A DNA stretch of 64,000 nucleotides from Alkalispirillum mobile (GTDB taxonomy: Bacteria; Pseudomonadota; Gammaproteobacteria; Nitrococcales; Halorhodospiraceae): assembly GCF_003664325.1 (NCBI RefSeq), contig NZ_RCDA01000004.1:124001-188000 (forward strand), written 5' to 3'. The translations under genes were made by a program, and so were the position numbers. Under the pieces are notes generated by a model. That model saw only the letters and a list, made by a program, of their open reading frames with translations. It was not told where the DNA came from and did not search any database. Shown here piece after piece: positions 28,813 to 37,639 of the stretch (position 1 is its first letter; each line of letters begins with the position of its first letter).

Positions 28813-28820
28813 CGAATCGG

Positions 28821-28896
28821 TGGTGGCCAGGGACGGAATCGAACCGCCGACACGGGGATTTTCAATCCCCTGCTCTACCGACTGAGCTACCTGGCC
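28821..28896 (-). tRNA. tRNA-Phe (GAA)
   Basis: 76 bases with encoded CCA. Acceptor stem GGCCAGG / CCTGGCC, anticodon stem GGGGA-TTGAAAA-TCCCC with anticodon GAA, and T arm GGTTCGATTCC. It has its own strong promoter and terminator. Confidence 0.98.
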
Positions 28897-28907
28897 AACG
28901 GGCGGTG

Positions 28908-28936
28908 ATTAAACCTGATATGGCCCTGCCCGTCAA
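28908..28936 (-). promoter_or_regulatory. Sigma-70 promoter of tRNA-Phe
   Basis: On the minus strand, -35 TTGACG (28936-28931) and -10 TTTAAT (28913-28908) are 17 bases apart. Transcription would begin a few bases before the tRNA. Confidence 0.65.
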
Positions 28937-28945
28937 GGGCGTCCC

Positions 28946-29212
28946 TCACTCCGGGGTGTAATCCGGCGGCGCGGAGGAGCCGTCTCCGAAGAAGAAGTTC
29001 TCCATCTCCTTCTCCAGGAACTCCCGGGCACGCGGCTCCACCGGCGTCAGGCGGTACTCGTTGATGAGCATGGTCTGGTGGCCCAGCCACTCCTGCCAGG
29101 CCTCCTTGGAGACGTTCTCGTAGATGCGCTTGCCCAGTTCACCGGGGTAGGGGGGGCGCGGCAGGCCCTCGGCCTCTTTGCCCAATCGTACGCATTGCAC
29201 CATCCGCGTCAT
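28946..29212 (-). CDS. yggX: Fe(II)-trafficking/oxidative-damage protection protein YggX
   Basis: 88 residues, the standard size. The conserved cysteine is in the start [17 protein letters not shown], and the central [20 protein letters not shown] and terminal FFFG are family hallmarks. YggX helps protect Fe-S enzymes and oxidised DNA repair. It overlaps the mutY stop by four bases; mutY-yggX coupling is widely conserved and fits, because MutY carries a Fe-S cluster. Confidence 0.97.
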   Translation of the reverse strand: MTRMVQCVRLGKEAEGLPRPPYPGELGKRIYENVSKEAWQEWLGHQTMLINEYRLTPVEPRAREFLEKEMENFFFGDGSSAPPDYTPE

Positions 29213-30282
29213 GGCGTGTGCTCCCTGAGTTGCTGCAGCAACCGGGCCACCGGGGCGGCCACCGCCCGGGTGCCGGTCTCGTGAATGGATTCCCAGAGTG
29301 TATCACTCTCCATTACCTGCTGGCCCGCACCGGAGACCTTGAGGTGAACCGGGTGGATGTCCAGTTCGAAGTGAGTGAAGGCGTGGCGCAGGCGGGGCCA
29401 GTGGGCGGTGGTGTCCACCTTCAGCCCGATCGCTTCCGCATGGCGCTCCGGGGTCTTGTCCATGTCCGCCTCGGGCAGGCTCCAGAGTCCACCCCAGATG
29501 CCGGTGGGCGGGCGTTTCTGCAGCAGCACCTGATTGCCTTGCTGGAGGATCAGCATGCGGGTCTGGCGCAGGGGGCGGTCGCGTTTCGGCTTGGGCGACG
29601 GCCAGGATTCCGGCTGCCCGCTGGCCCGGGCGCGGCACCGGGCCTGCAGCGGGCACTGCGGGCAGCGGGGCGCGCGCCGGGTGCAGACAGTGGCACCCAA
29701 GTCCATCATGGCCTGATTGTAGTCCGCACAGCGCTGGGCCGGGGTGTAGCGCTCGGACAGCGCCCAGAGGTGCCGGGCCACGGCACTCCTGCCCGGCCAG
29801 CCCTCCACCGCGTGCCAGCGGGCCAGTACCCGCTTGACGTTGCCGTCCAGGATGGCCGCCCGCCGGCCCTGACCCAATGAGTGAATGGCGCCGGCGGTGG
29901 AGCGGCCGATGCCCGGTAGTGCCTCCAGCGCCGCCAGGTCGGCCGGTAGTTCGCCGCCGTGACGGTCCCGGATCTCTTGTGCCGCGCGGTGCAAGTTGCG
30001 CGCGCGGGCGTAATAACCGAGCCCGGCCCAGAGGGCGAGCACCTCCTCCTGCGGGGCGTCCGCCAGTGCGACCGGATCCGGGAATCGCGCCAGGAAGCGC
30101 AGGAAATAGGGCACTACCGTGGCGACCTGAGTCTGCTGCAGCATCACCTCCGAGACCCAAACCCGGTAGGGCGTGGCCGGATGTTGCCAGGGCAGATCGT
30201 GGCGCCCGTGTCGGTCGAACCAGGCGAGGATATCCGTCCGCGCCTGGGCCACGTCTGCGGCCGGTACCGCCAGTTGGTCCAT
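29209..30282 (-). CDS. mutY: A/G-specific adenine DNA glycosylase MutY
   Basis: 357 residues. Catalytic Glu in [18 protein letters not shown], helix-hairpin-helix [18 protein letters not shown] with the catalytic-type Asp in [15 protein letters not shown], and the 4Fe-4S ligands C-x6-C-x2-C-x5-C in [18 protein letters not shown]. The C-terminal ~120 residues are the NUDIX-like domain that recognises 8-oxoG. It removes A mispaired with 8-oxoG. Its start overlaps the asmA stop by one base (TGATG), so asmA, mutY and yggX form a tightly packed operon. Confidence 0.97.
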   Translation of the reverse strand: MDQLAVPAADVAQARTDILAWFDRHGRHDLPWQHPATPYRVWVSEVMLQQTQVATVVPYFLRFLARFPDPVALADAPQEEVLALWAGLGYYARARNLHRAAQEIRDRHGGELPADLAALEALPGIGRSTAGAIHSLGQGRRAAILDGNVKRVLARWHAVEGWPGRSAVARHLWALSERYTPAQRCADYNQAMMDLGATVCTRRAPRCPQCPLQARCRARASGQPESWPSPKPKRDRPLRQTRMLILQQGNQVLLQKRPPTGIWGGLWSLPEADMDKTPERHAEAIGLKVDTTAHWPRLRHAFTHFELDIHPVHLKVSGAGQQVMESDTLWESIHETGTRAVAAPVARLLQQLREHTP

Positions 30283-32420
30283 CAGTTGAACAGCCCGCGC
30301 AGGCGGTCCTCCGCTTCGTCGCGCAGCCGATCGTGCTGTTCATCGAGACGGTCGCGGCCACGCTCAACCTCGCGCTCTAGGCGTTCACGCTGTTCGCCGC
30401 TAAGCGCCTCGGCCAGGTCCACGCTGATGCTGGGCGAATAGAGGTCGCCCCGGAACCGCAGCGGGATGGTAAGCCCACGCAGTTCCTCCCGCGGGCGGCC
30501 ATCCTGGCCCTCCAGGGTGCCCACCACGGCGGTCCGCAGGCGGTAGTCGATGGTCTCCTGCGGCAGGTCGGCCTCGCCGCTGCCGGTGACCCGGATCAGG
30601 GGTGATTGGGCGCTGAGGTCGTCGTTGCGCACCACGCCGTCGTTGATGACGATGCTGCCGGTCAACTCGCTGAAGTCGGTGCGCACCGGTTCGTCACTCT
30701 CCTCCGGGCTGCGCCCGCGCAAGCGGTCCTGGGCGTCACGAAGCATCTTGGCGATGTTGATCCCGCGTACCGCACCATCGGTGACCCGGAACTGGCCGTC
30801 GCCGTTCAGGGCAGCGGTGAGGGCGTCGACGGTGTTACCCCGGGTGGTCACGTCCAGCGTCAGGTTGCCGCGGCCCAGCAGCAGGCTCTCGTCGCCGGTC
30901 AGGTCGGTGATCAGCGGATCGAAGTCGATGCCCTCCAGTTCGGCCTGCAGGGCGTAGCGCGGGGTGTCCTGGCGCGCGTCCAGTTCCAGCCGGCCCTGGT
31001 AGCTGCCGTCATAGAGGCTGGCGCTGGTGGGGTCGAGGCGGATCAGCCCGTTGTCGGTGTGCAGGCGGGTGCGAATGTCGCTCAGGCGCAGTCCGGCCAC
31101 CTTCAGGCTGTCGACGCGGAACTCACCCTCCAGGTCCAGGCCGCGGAGCAACTCCAGGGGCAGTTCAATCTCGACCGGCTCCGCCGGGGCGCCGTTGCCA
31201 TTGCCCTCGCCGTTTTCCGCCTCCACCGGCTCGGGGAGGTAGCGGTCCAGGTCGATCTCGTCCACCGCCAGGTCGAACCGCGCCCCGGGCCCGGCGAAGT
31301 CATGAATGCTGGCCTCGCCGCTGAGGGTGGTGTCGTCCAGCTGCCAGTCCAGGGCGGTCAGGTGGAGCACCTCCTCGGCCCAGCGGATGTCGGCGGACAG
31401 TGCCACCCGGGTGAGTACGTCCGGGTCGGCGGTGTCCGGGGCCTCCAGGTCCAGCCGGTCCATCAGGTCGCGCAGGTTGAATGCCTCCACCGTGAGCTGA
31501 CCCTCGCCCTCGGGCCCGGCATCCGTCTGACGGCCCTGGAGGGCCAGCTCCGCCCGCAGCCCCAGCGTCTCAAGCACCAGGTCGGGCCAGTCCAGGGCCA
31601 GGTTCTGCAGGTCCACCCGCGGGTTACCCCGCAGGCTGGCGGCGATCTCGCCACCGGGCAGATCGTCGCCGCTGGCGCTGGCCTCCAGTCGCAGGTTGTC
31701 CAGCGCGAGTTGGGTCAGTCCGCCATCTACCGTGATCGCGCTGCTCAACTCGCCGGCGATCTCGGGCAGATCATCGCCGGTCATCAGCCAGTCCAGTTGC
31801 AGTTGCATCCGCTCGTCGATGCGCACCGCATCCAGGTTGAGGTTGAACGGGTCCACCTGGACGCGGAGGTCGTTCTGGCGGTCATCCCAGCTCACCCGGG
31901 CGTTGCGGACATCCAGCCCGCCCACGTTGGCCAGGGTGCGGCCCAGGTCGCGCCGCTCAGCCTCCGGAGCCGGTTCGTCGGCCGGGGGTTCGTCCACCTC
32001 CGCGTCTGCCTCCTCGGGGAGCAGGTCTTCCCAGTTTCCGCGGCCCTGCTCATCCACCATCAGGCGGACGGTCAACCCGTCCAGCACGACCGTGCGGGTG
32101 ACCAGCTCCCGGCGCAGCAGCAGCGGGATCAGTTCCACGCCGACATCCACGTGGTCGACTTCCAGGAAGGGGTCATCGTGGAAGCCCTCGGCATCGGCCA
32201 GCGTGGTGCGTCCCAACTCCAGGGCCAGCCAGGGGAAGATGCTCAGCGATATGTCGCCCTCAATGGAAAGGCTGCGCCCGGTCTCCTGTTCGACAGCGGC
32301 CTCGATACGGTCCCGATAGTCGTTGGGGTCAACCAGGATCAGCACCGCCACCAGGGCGATGATTACCAGCCCGACGAGACTCCCGAGACCAATGAGTAAC
32401 CACTTGACTGCCTTGCCCAT
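30282..32420 (-). CDS. AsmA-family outer-membrane biogenesis protein
   Basis: 712 residues with one N-terminal membrane anchor (WLLIGLGSLVGLVIIALVAV) and a long periplasmic part. The N-terminal AsmA signature is LILVDPNDYRDRIEAAVEQETGRSLSIEGDISLSIFPWLALELG-like (about 27-70), and the C-terminal AsmA_2 region holds TRGNTVDALTAALNGDGQFRVTDGAVRGINIAKML-like residues. AsmA-like proteins are thought to form lipid-carrying channels between the membranes. Many Asp/Glu residues suggest halophilic adaptation. First gene of the asmA-mutY-yggX operon. Confidence 0.93.
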   Translation of the reverse strand: MGKAVKWLLIGLGSLVGLVIIALVAVLILVDPNDYRDRIEAAVEQETGRSLSIEGDISLSIFPWLALELGRTTLADAEGFHDDPFLEVDHVDVGVELIPLLLRRELVTRTVVLDGLTVRLMVDEQGRGNWEDLLPEEADAEVDEPPADEPAPEAERRDLGRTLANVGGLDVRNARVSWDDRQNDLRVQVDPFNLNLDAVRIDERMQLQLDWLMTGDDLPEIAGELSSAITVDGGLTQLALDNLRLEASASGDDLPGGEIAASLRGNPRVDLQNLALDWPDLVLETLGLRAELALQGRQTDAGPEGEGQLTVEAFNLRDLMDRLDLEAPDTADPDVLTRVALSADIRWAEEVLHLTALDWQLDDTTLSGEASIHDFAGPGARFDLAVDEIDLDRYLPEPVEAENGEGNGNGAPAEPVEIELPLELLRGLDLEGEFRVDSLKVAGLRLSDIRTRLHTDNGLIRLDPTSASLYDGSYQGRLELDARQDTPRYALQAELEGIDFDPLITDLTGDESLLLGRGNLTLDVTTRGNTVDALTAALNGDGQFRVTDGAVRGINIAKMLRDAQDRLRGRSPEESDEPVRTDFSELTGSIVINDGVVRNDDLSAQSPLIRVTGSGEADLPQETIDYRLRTAVVGTLEGQDGRPREELRGLTIPLRFRGDLYSPSISVDLAEALSGEQRERLEREVERGRDRLDEQHDRLRDEAEDRLRGLFN

Positions 32421-32613
32421 TCAGTGCCCTCCCAGGCGTTGTTGTCGCACCCGCTGAATTCAGCGCCACTCTTTCTATACTGTAAGAGCAGACCATCTTT
32501 TCGTCACGCCGTTCCGGGGCCCGGTGCGGTGCGGGTTTGTGCGCCGGCAACTCCGGGCCGCCACGGGGAGGGTGTGGCATTCGATGTGTGTCCCAGCCGA
32601 GGGAGATTGCCTC

Positions 32614-33108
32614 ATGAGCGAGTACTGCGTTGTGGTTGCCCAGGGGTCACGGGCCCGGTTCTTCACCCTGGAGCCGTCGGAGTTGCCGGAAATGGAAGGG
32701 GGGCCAAACCTGGTTGAGCAGCAGGCGTTGACCAACACCGAGCACCAGGCCCACGAAGAGGATGTCTGGGCCGACATCCGAAGGGGTCGCAACCGATCCC
32801 CCAGCGGTAACGCCCACGGTTACGACGAGCACCGCAAAAACCACGACGACGAGATGGAGCGCCGCTTCGCGAAGGATATCGCGAAAACCCTGAATCAGAT
32901 GGCCGCGGGTAACGGCACCCGACGCGTGGTGTTGTGCGCCGAGAAGCGGATGCTGGGCTTCCTGCGGCCGAGCATGAATGGCCAGCTTCCGGGCAGCCTG
33001 GAATTGCGCGAGGTGCCCAAGGACCTGACCCGCCTGACCTCCACCCAACTGCACCAGCGCCTCGCGGACCAGGGGTATCTGCCCCGGCGCCGCCCACCCA
33101 CGCACTGA
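32614..33108 (+). CDS. Host-attachment-type protein (baeRF/eRF1-like fold)
   Basis: 164 residues from the ATG at 32614 (GGGAG nine bases ahead). The family pattern is clear: WVVVAQGSRARFF-like start (YCVVVAQGSRARFFTLEP), a charged middle (HEEDVWADIRRGRNRSPSGN), and VVLCAEKRMLGFLRPSMNG followed by EVPKDLTRLTSTQLHQRL. The Pfam name 'host attachment' derives from Agrobacterium; comparative work links the fold to archaeal eRF1-like ribosome factors. A plausible role is in stress or translation, not real host attachment. Divergent from asmA. Confidence 0.82.
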   Translation: MSEYCVVVAQGSRARFFTLEPSELPEMEGGPNLVEQQALTNTEHQAHEEDVWADIRRGRNRSPSGNAHGYDEHRKNHDDEMERRFAKDIAKTLNQMAAGNGTRRVVLCAEKRMLGFLRPSMNGQLPGSLELREVPKDLTRLTSTQLHQRLADQGYLPRRRPPTH

Positions 33109-33154
33109 TGAGCGCACCCGCCCGCTGCAACGCGACGGGCGGATGGCGTAAGCT

Positions 33155-33192
33155 GAGCCGGGGTCGGCCATTGAGTCGGCCCCGGCTTTTTT
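33155..33192 (+). terminator. Intrinsic terminator after the host-attachment-type gene
   Basis: An 11-base stem with one mismatch (AGCCGGGGTCG / CGGCCCCGGCT) and ten-base loop is followed by T6. It isolates this gene from the methyltransferase gene. Confidence 0.85.
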
Positions 33193-33226
33193 GTGAACCG
33201 ATGGCAGTAGCGGATGGACGGGCGAG

Positions 33227-33847
33227 ATGGGTGTGTACCGGGACTGGTGTTGCCCGAGGATGACGGCGCTGTTCATGCGCCACCGGCATTTTCTGCCCTA
33301 CCGACGGCGGGCGCTGGCGTGGTCACAGGGCCATGTGCTGGAGTTGGGCGCCGGCGCGGGGGACAACCTGCCCCTGTATCCGCATGCAGTGACCCGGGTG
33401 ACGGCGGTGGAGCCGTCGGGCTGGTTGTTGGATCGGGTGCGGGAGCGGGGCAGTGCGCTGGGCCGGGCCGTGACCCCGCTCCAGGCCGGTGCGGAATCGA
33501 TTCCGCTGCCGGATGCCAGCGTGGATACCGTGGTCAGCACCTGGACGCTGTGCAGCGTAGGTGACCTGGCGGCCAGTCTGGTGGAGGCGCGCCGGGTGCT
33601 CCGGCCCGGGGGGCGTTTCCTGTTCGTGGAGCACGGCCTTGGGCCGACCCCGGGACTGCAGCGCTGGCAGCACCGGCTGGACCCGGTCTGGAGCCGGCTG
33701 GCCGGAGGTTGCCACCTGAACCGGGCCATGGACCAGGCAGTGCGCGAGTCCGGCCTGCGGCTGGAGGGCCTGGAGACCGGGTTCTTTCCGTCCGGGCCGC
33801 GGTGGCTCACCTACATGTACGAGGGGGTGGCCCGGGCGCAGGACTGA
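33227..33847 (+). CDS. Class I SAM-dependent methyltransferase
   Basis: 206 residues. SAM motif I is HVLELGAGAGDNLPLY (about 36-51), followed by the acidic strand end VTAVEPSGWLL. Motif II-III is DTVVSTWTLCSV and motif IV LRPGGRFLFVEHG. The overall arrangement resembles phosphatidylethanolamine N-methyltransferase/METTL7-like small methyltransferases, with a late segment (WQHRLDPVWSRLAGGCHLNR). The substrate is unknown. Its stop abuts that of the convergent fructosamine kinase gene with no bases between. Confidence 0.86.
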   Translation: MGVYRDWCCPRMTALFMRHRHFLPYRRRALAWSQGHVLELGAGAGDNLPLYPHAVTRVTAVEPSGWLLDRVRERGSALGRAVTPLQAGAESIPLPDASVDTVVSTWTLCSVGDLAASLVEARRVLRPGGRFLFVEHGLGPTPGLQRWQHRLDPVWSRLAGGCHLNRAMDQAVRESGLRLEGLETGFFPSGPRWLTYMYEGVARAQD

Positions 33848-34729
33848 TCAGCCCCGGCAACTCGCCAGCAGCTGCTCTATCAGCCGACGCGCGCTCGCGC
33901 CGTAGCCGCCACCAAACAGGTTCAGGTGGTTTAGCACGTGGTAGAGCTGGTAGAGGTCGCGCCGGGTCTCGTGGCCCGCGGGCAGCGGCCACTCCGCCTG
34001 GTAGGTCTGCCAGAACGCGGCACCGAAGCCGCCGAACAGCGACGCCATTGCCAGGTCACACTCCCGGTCGCCGTAGTGCACCGCCGGGTCCCAGGTGGCC
34101 GGTTGCCCCTCGCAGAAGCCGGCGTTGCCGCCCCAGAAGTCGCCGTGGAGCAGTGCCGGTGTCGGGGCGTGGTCGAGCAGGCCGGGTAACGCCCGGGCCA
34201 GCTGCTCCCCGCGCTCCAGCCAGGGGCCGCCGTGGCCCCGCTCCGCGGCCAGGGCCAGCTGGGGGCGCAGACGCCGGTCACGGAAGAAGGCGGCCCAGTC
34301 CTCTGCCGGGGTGTTGTCCTGGTGGGTGCCCCCCAGGGCGTTGTCCCGATGCCAGCCGTGGCGGGCAGCGCTACAGGCGTGGGTGGCGGCCAGCGCCTGC
34401 CCCATGGCCGCCCAGTCGCCGCGGCCCTGCAGCGGCAGGTGCTCCATCAGCAGCCAGGCCTGGCCGTCGGCCTCACCGCAGGACAGGGGCCGGGGCACCC
34501 GCAGGGCACCGGCCGCGGCCAGGGCCTCCAGGCCCTCGGCCTCAGCCTGCAACTGCCAGGCCCGCTCGGCGGGCTCCCGCTTCAGGAATGCCCGGCGCTT
34601 GCCGGCGCTGACCACGGTGGTGTCGCTGACGCAGCCGCCGCCCACGGTATTCAATGCCAGGGCGCTTGCGGGCACCTCCAGCGCGCGGGCGATAGCGTCC
34701 AGCATTGCGCTAGTGTCCGTACCGGTCAT
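33848..34729 (-). CDS. Fructosamine kinase family protein
   Basis: 293 residues with the fructosamine-3-kinase/aminoglycoside-kinase fold: an early glycine-rich GGGCVSDTTVV, the ATP-lysine in RRAFLKREPAE, catalytic LLHGDFWGGNAGF near 194, and DPAVHYGDRECDLAM near 217. Family members phosphorylate sugar-amine adducts on proteins (ribulosamine/fructosamine), promoting their removal and so protecting against glycation. It begins three bases after the squalene/phytoene-synthase stop, so the two are cotranscribed, without an obvious metabolic link. Confidence 0.92.
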   Translation of the reverse strand: MTGTDTSAMLDAIARALEVPASALALNTVGGGCVSDTTVVSAGKRRAFLKREPAERAWQLQAEAEGLEALAAAGALRVPRPLSCGEADGQAWLLMEHLPLQGRGDWAAMGQALAATHACSAARHGWHRDNALGGTHQDNTPAEDWAAFFRDRRLRPQLALAAERGHGGPWLERGEQLARALPGLLDHAPTPALLHGDFWGGNAGFCEGQPATWDPAVHYGDRECDLAMASLFGGFGAAFWQTYQAEWPLPAGHETRRDLYQLYHVLNHLNLFGGGYGASARRLIEQLLASCRG

Positions 34730-34732
34730 GGC

Positions 34733-35851
34733 CTAACGGTCCGACGGGCAGTCACCTGGTGTGTGGGCAGGGCGGAGGTCGGCCGGTGGCAGGCGCCGGG
34801 CGGCCACCGCATAACCGGCCTTGAGCAGCCAGTCGTGGCGGACCAGCATCGGGCTGGCGGAGATCAGGCCGCGCACGGTGCGGCGGCGGATCTTGATCTC
34901 TGCCGGGTCGCGGAAGGCGGGGTTGCGATGGATGTTGCCCAGGGTCAGCGCGGCCATGCCCAAGGCCCAGATGCAGAAGCGGCGTATGCCCGGTTCGTTT
35001 GCCGGGATCCGCAGCACATAGTCGAAACCGCGATCCAGGTGGCCGCGGGCGATGGCCACGGTGCGGCGGATGCCATCGTGGAAACGGGGGTCGGCAGCCC
35101 AGTCCGCCTGCGGGGCCAGGTCACAGCCGGCCTCGGCGAAAACGTCGCGCGGGAGCCAGCAGACGCCCCGCGCGCGGTCATCCCAGACGTCTTTCAGGAT
35201 GTTGGTCATCTGCAGCGCCTGTCCGAACGACAGGGAGAGCTTGAGCAGCTCGTGGCGCTGGCGCCCCATGTTGCTGGAATAGCCGCAGAACAGCACGGTG
35301 AGCATCTCGCCCACCACCCCGGCCACGTGGTAGCAGTAGTCGTTAAAGGCGGCCAGGTCCGGCAACCCGTCCGGCCGTTTCTCCGCCTCGAACCGGGCCA
35401 TGCCCTCGGTCAGCACCCGCACGCAGCGGACCACCGAACGGCGCTGCCAGGCGGGCAGCGCATGGGTAACCCGAAGCACCCGGTGGCTGTTGCGCACCAA
35501 CTCCAGCTCCGCCCGCGGTGTGGTCTCCCGGGGGAACCGGCCGGCCAGCTCCTGCCCGAAGGCCTCCGCGGTTGTCCTGTTGCGCAGGGCGGCATTGAAG
35601 CGCTGGAACCACTCCGCCTTGGCGGCGCTGTCGCCGGGCAGGTGGTCCTCGATGGTGTCGGCGATTCGGCAGAGCAGGTAGGCGTTGGTCGCGGTGCCGC
35701 GCAGGTACTGCGGCAATTGCGGGATAGTCAGCGCGAAAGTGCGCGAGACCCCCGGCAGGACCGACTCCTGGTAGGCCTTGTCCGCCTGCAGCTGGTGGGT
35801 CCAGCCGCCATCCGGGTGTTGCAGCAGTGACGCGGTCTGAGTGCTGTCCAT
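34733..35851 (-). CDS. Squalene/phytoene synthase family protein
   Basis: 372 residues from the ATG at 35851. The two metal-binding aspartate motifs are present: DTIED (65-69) and DVWDD (221-225), along with SRTFALTIPQLP near 36 and the AGVVGEMLTVLF helix. The enzyme condenses two prenyl diphosphates head-to-head. The long N-terminus and sequence around NILKDVWDDRARG look closer to squalene synthases than to CrtB. No hopanoid, sterol or carotenoid partner gene is nearby, so the final product cannot be assigned. The Shine-Dalgarno sequence is weak. Confidence 0.88.
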   Translation of the reverse strand: MDSTQTASLLQHPDGGWTHQLQADKAYQESVLPGVSRTFALTIPQLPQYLRGTATNAYLLCRIADTIEDHLPGDSAAKAEWFQRFNAALRNRTTAEAFGQELAGRFPRETTPRAELELVRNSHRVLRVTHALPAWQRRSVVRCVRVLTEGMARFEAEKRPDGLPDLAAFNDYCYHVAGVVGEMLTVLFCGYSSNMGRQRHELLKLSLSFGQALQMTNILKDVWDDRARGVCWLPRDVFAEAGCDLAPQADWAADPRFHDGIRRTVAIARGHLDRGFDYVLRIPANEPGIRRFCIWALGMAALTLGNIHRNPAFRDPAEIKIRRRTVRGLISASPMLVRHDWLLKAGYAVAARRLPPADLRPAHTPGDCPSDR

Positions 35852-35932
35852 GGTCAATCACGCGGGGCTTGTGCATGGTGCACCGCATCAGGCGGTGCGG
35901 TGCGCAAGCTTACACCCTGTAGCGCCCGCGTT

Positions 35933-36448
35933 CTATTCCCGCATGCGGGGCATCAGCGTCACGAAGTTGCAGGGCTTGTGACGTGCATCAAGCTGGTCCT
36001 TCAGGATGCCGTCCCAGGCGGTGCGGCAGGCGCCAGTGGACCCGGGCAGTACGAATACCAAAGTCGCATTGGCGATTCCCCCCAGTGCCCGCGATTGAAC
36101 GGTTGAGGTTCGGATCTCCTGCATGGAGAGCCAGCGGAACATCTCGCCGAAACCCTCTACCTCCAGGTCCAGCAGTGGGCGAACCGCCTCGGGGGTGACA
36201 TCACGGCCGGTGACGCCGGTGCCGCCGGTGGTGATCACGGCGTTGACCCCCTCATCGGCGATCCAGCGGGACAGCTCCGCCCGGATCCGGTACCGGCAAT
36301 CGGGTACCACCAGCCTCTCGGCCACGGTGTGCCCGCTCTCTTCGATGCGCCCGGCCAGCGTCTGGCCCGAGCGGTCGCTGTCCAGGTCGCGGGTATCGGA
36401 CACGGTGAGAACGGCGATGTTCAGGGGCTGGAACTCGGCCTGGCTCAT
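35933..36448 (-). CDS. moaB: Molybdenum cofactor biosynthesis protein MoaB
   Basis: 171 residues of the MogA/MoaB fold: [11 protein letters not shown] at the start, the molybdopterin loop [18 protein letters not shown] near 71-88, and [16 protein letters not shown] near 132. MoaB/Mog proteins adenylylate molybdopterin before metal insertion. This length and sequence match MoaB of gammaproteobacteria. No other moa or moe gene is in the window. Confidence 0.93.
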   Translation of the reverse strand: MSQAEFQPLNIAVLTVSDTRDLDSDRSGQTLAGRIEESGHTVAERLVVPDCRYRIRAELSRWIADEGVNAVITTGGTGVTGRDVTPEAVRPLLDLEVEGFGEMFRWLSMQEIRTSTVQSRALGGIANATLVFVLPGSTGACRTAWDGILKDQLDARHKPCNFVTLMPRMRE

Positions 36449-36538
36449 TACAGCGCTCCAAAGTAGTGACTGGTTGCTGAATGGTGCCCGACAGCCGGGC
36501 CGGAGTGAACCGCTCTTTGTGGGTAGCCAACCGGGGCA

Positions 36539-36567
36539 TGGACTCTCGGGGCATTGGCGTTTACAAT
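36539..36567 (+). promoter_or_regulatory. Probable promoter of tRNA-Arg
   Basis: A good -10, TACAAT (36562-36567), ends 11 bases before the tRNA. The -35 position at the ideal spacing (TGGACT) is a poor match. Confidence 0.4.
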
Positions 36568-36578
36568 TCGCTTCTCAA

Positions 36579-36655
<77 letters not shown>

Positions 36656-36667
36656 GTATCCCCAAAG

Positions 36668-36692
36668 ACCCGGCGTTCCAGCCGGGTTTTTT
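36668..36692 (+). terminator. Intrinsic terminator of tRNA-Arg
   Basis: Seven-base stem ACCCGGC / GCCGGGT with a six-base loop, directly followed by a T run. Confidence 0.85.
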
Positions 36693-36736
36693 GTTCCCGC
36701 CTGTTCCGCCTTCTCATCGGCTGGTAACCTATTTCC

Positions 36737-37639
36737 ATGCAATCGGTCAGGTTCATCTTCTGGGTGGTACTCGGTCTTCTGGTCGTGCCCCTCCCGCTAC
36801 CAGCCCAGACACTGCACTTTGCCCCCCTGCCCATGCAGGACGCCGAGACGGTGGTGCGGGAGAAGCGACCGATGCTCGAGTACCTGGCCCGGGACGCGGG
36901 ACTCGAGTTCGAGATCGAGTACAGCACGGGCTATGCCGAGATACTGGACAAGTTCAGCGCCGGCGAGGTGGACCTGGCCTATCTGGGGCCGCTGCCCTAT
37001 GTGGCGTTGCGGGAGCAGTATGAGGCAGCGGAGCCCCTCGTGCTGTTCCGGGAGCCCACCGGGGAGGCCCGCTACACCTGCACGGTGGTGATGTTCGCCG
37101 ATGACCGGGTGCCCCTGGCCGAACTGCACGGGAAGTCCGTCGCGCTGACCCAGCCGCTGTCCACCTGCGGTTACCTGGCGACAGACCATCTGCTCAGAGG
37201 CGCCGGCGTCCACTTGGCGGAAACAGAGTACCGCTACCTGGGTCGTCACGACGAGGTGGCGCTGGCAGTGGCCCGGGGCGACTTCCGGGGCGGTGGCCTG
37301 AAGACTCACATCGCCGCCCGGTACGAGCACCTGGGCCTGGTTCGCCTGTCCGAGACCGAGCCGTTGCCGGCCTTCGCCCTGGTGGCCAACGCCGAGACCG
37401 TCCCCGCCGAGCTGCGCCAGCGACTGCGCGATGCCCTGCTGGCGTTGGACCCGCAGCGCCGGTCCGAGGACGCGGAGCAGGTGCGGGACTGGGGCGAGAG
37501 CCTGAGCCACGGGGCGGTGCCGGTTGAGGATGCCGACTATGCGCCCGTGAGGCGCATGCTGCGGGGCAGCCCCGTGCTTGACCCGGGCCTGCCCGGCCTC
37601 TCGCCGGTGCCGCTGCCCGGTCGCGGGGTCGCGCCATGA
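36737..37639 (+). CDS. PhnD-like periplasmic phosphate/phosphonate-type binding protein
   Basis: 300 residues with a signal peptide (MQSVRFIFWVVLGLLVVPLPLPA, cut near 24). PhnD pattern: FAPLPMQDAETVVREKRPMLEYLA, then FSAGEVDLAYLGPLPYVAL with the ligand-loop segment, then LAELHGKSVALTQPLSTCGYLATDHLL. No ABC permease or ATPase is present. Instead its stop overlaps by four bases (ATGA) the start of a Cache-PAS-PAS-GGDEF-EAL gene, so it probably works as a sensory binding protein feeding that receptor. The ligand is unknown, though an oxyanion or phosphonate-like compound is plausible. Confidence 0.87.
   Translation: MQSVRFIFWVVLGLLVVPLPLPAQTLHFAPLPMQDAETVVREKRPMLEYLARDAGLEFEIEYSTGYAEILDKFSAGEVDLAYLGPLPYVALREQYEAAEPLVLFREPTGEARYTCTVVMFADDRVPLAELHGKSVALTQPLSTCGYLATDHLLRGAGVHLAETEYRYLGRHDEVALAVARGDFRGGGLKTHIAARYEHLGLVRLSETEPLPAFALVANAETVPAELRQRLRDALLALDPQRRSEDAEQVRDWGESLSHGAVPVEDADYAPVRRMLRGSPVLDPGLPGLSPVPLPGRGVAP

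Noticed and set aside
30606-32399. 597-codon + strand frame opposite asmA
   Set aside because: Shadow of the AsmA gene, Gln/Val/His-rich with no domains.
32614-33108. Prophage or host-interaction island suggested by the name host attachment protein
   Set aside because: The family name is historical; neighbours are ordinary chromosomal genes and no phage gene is present.
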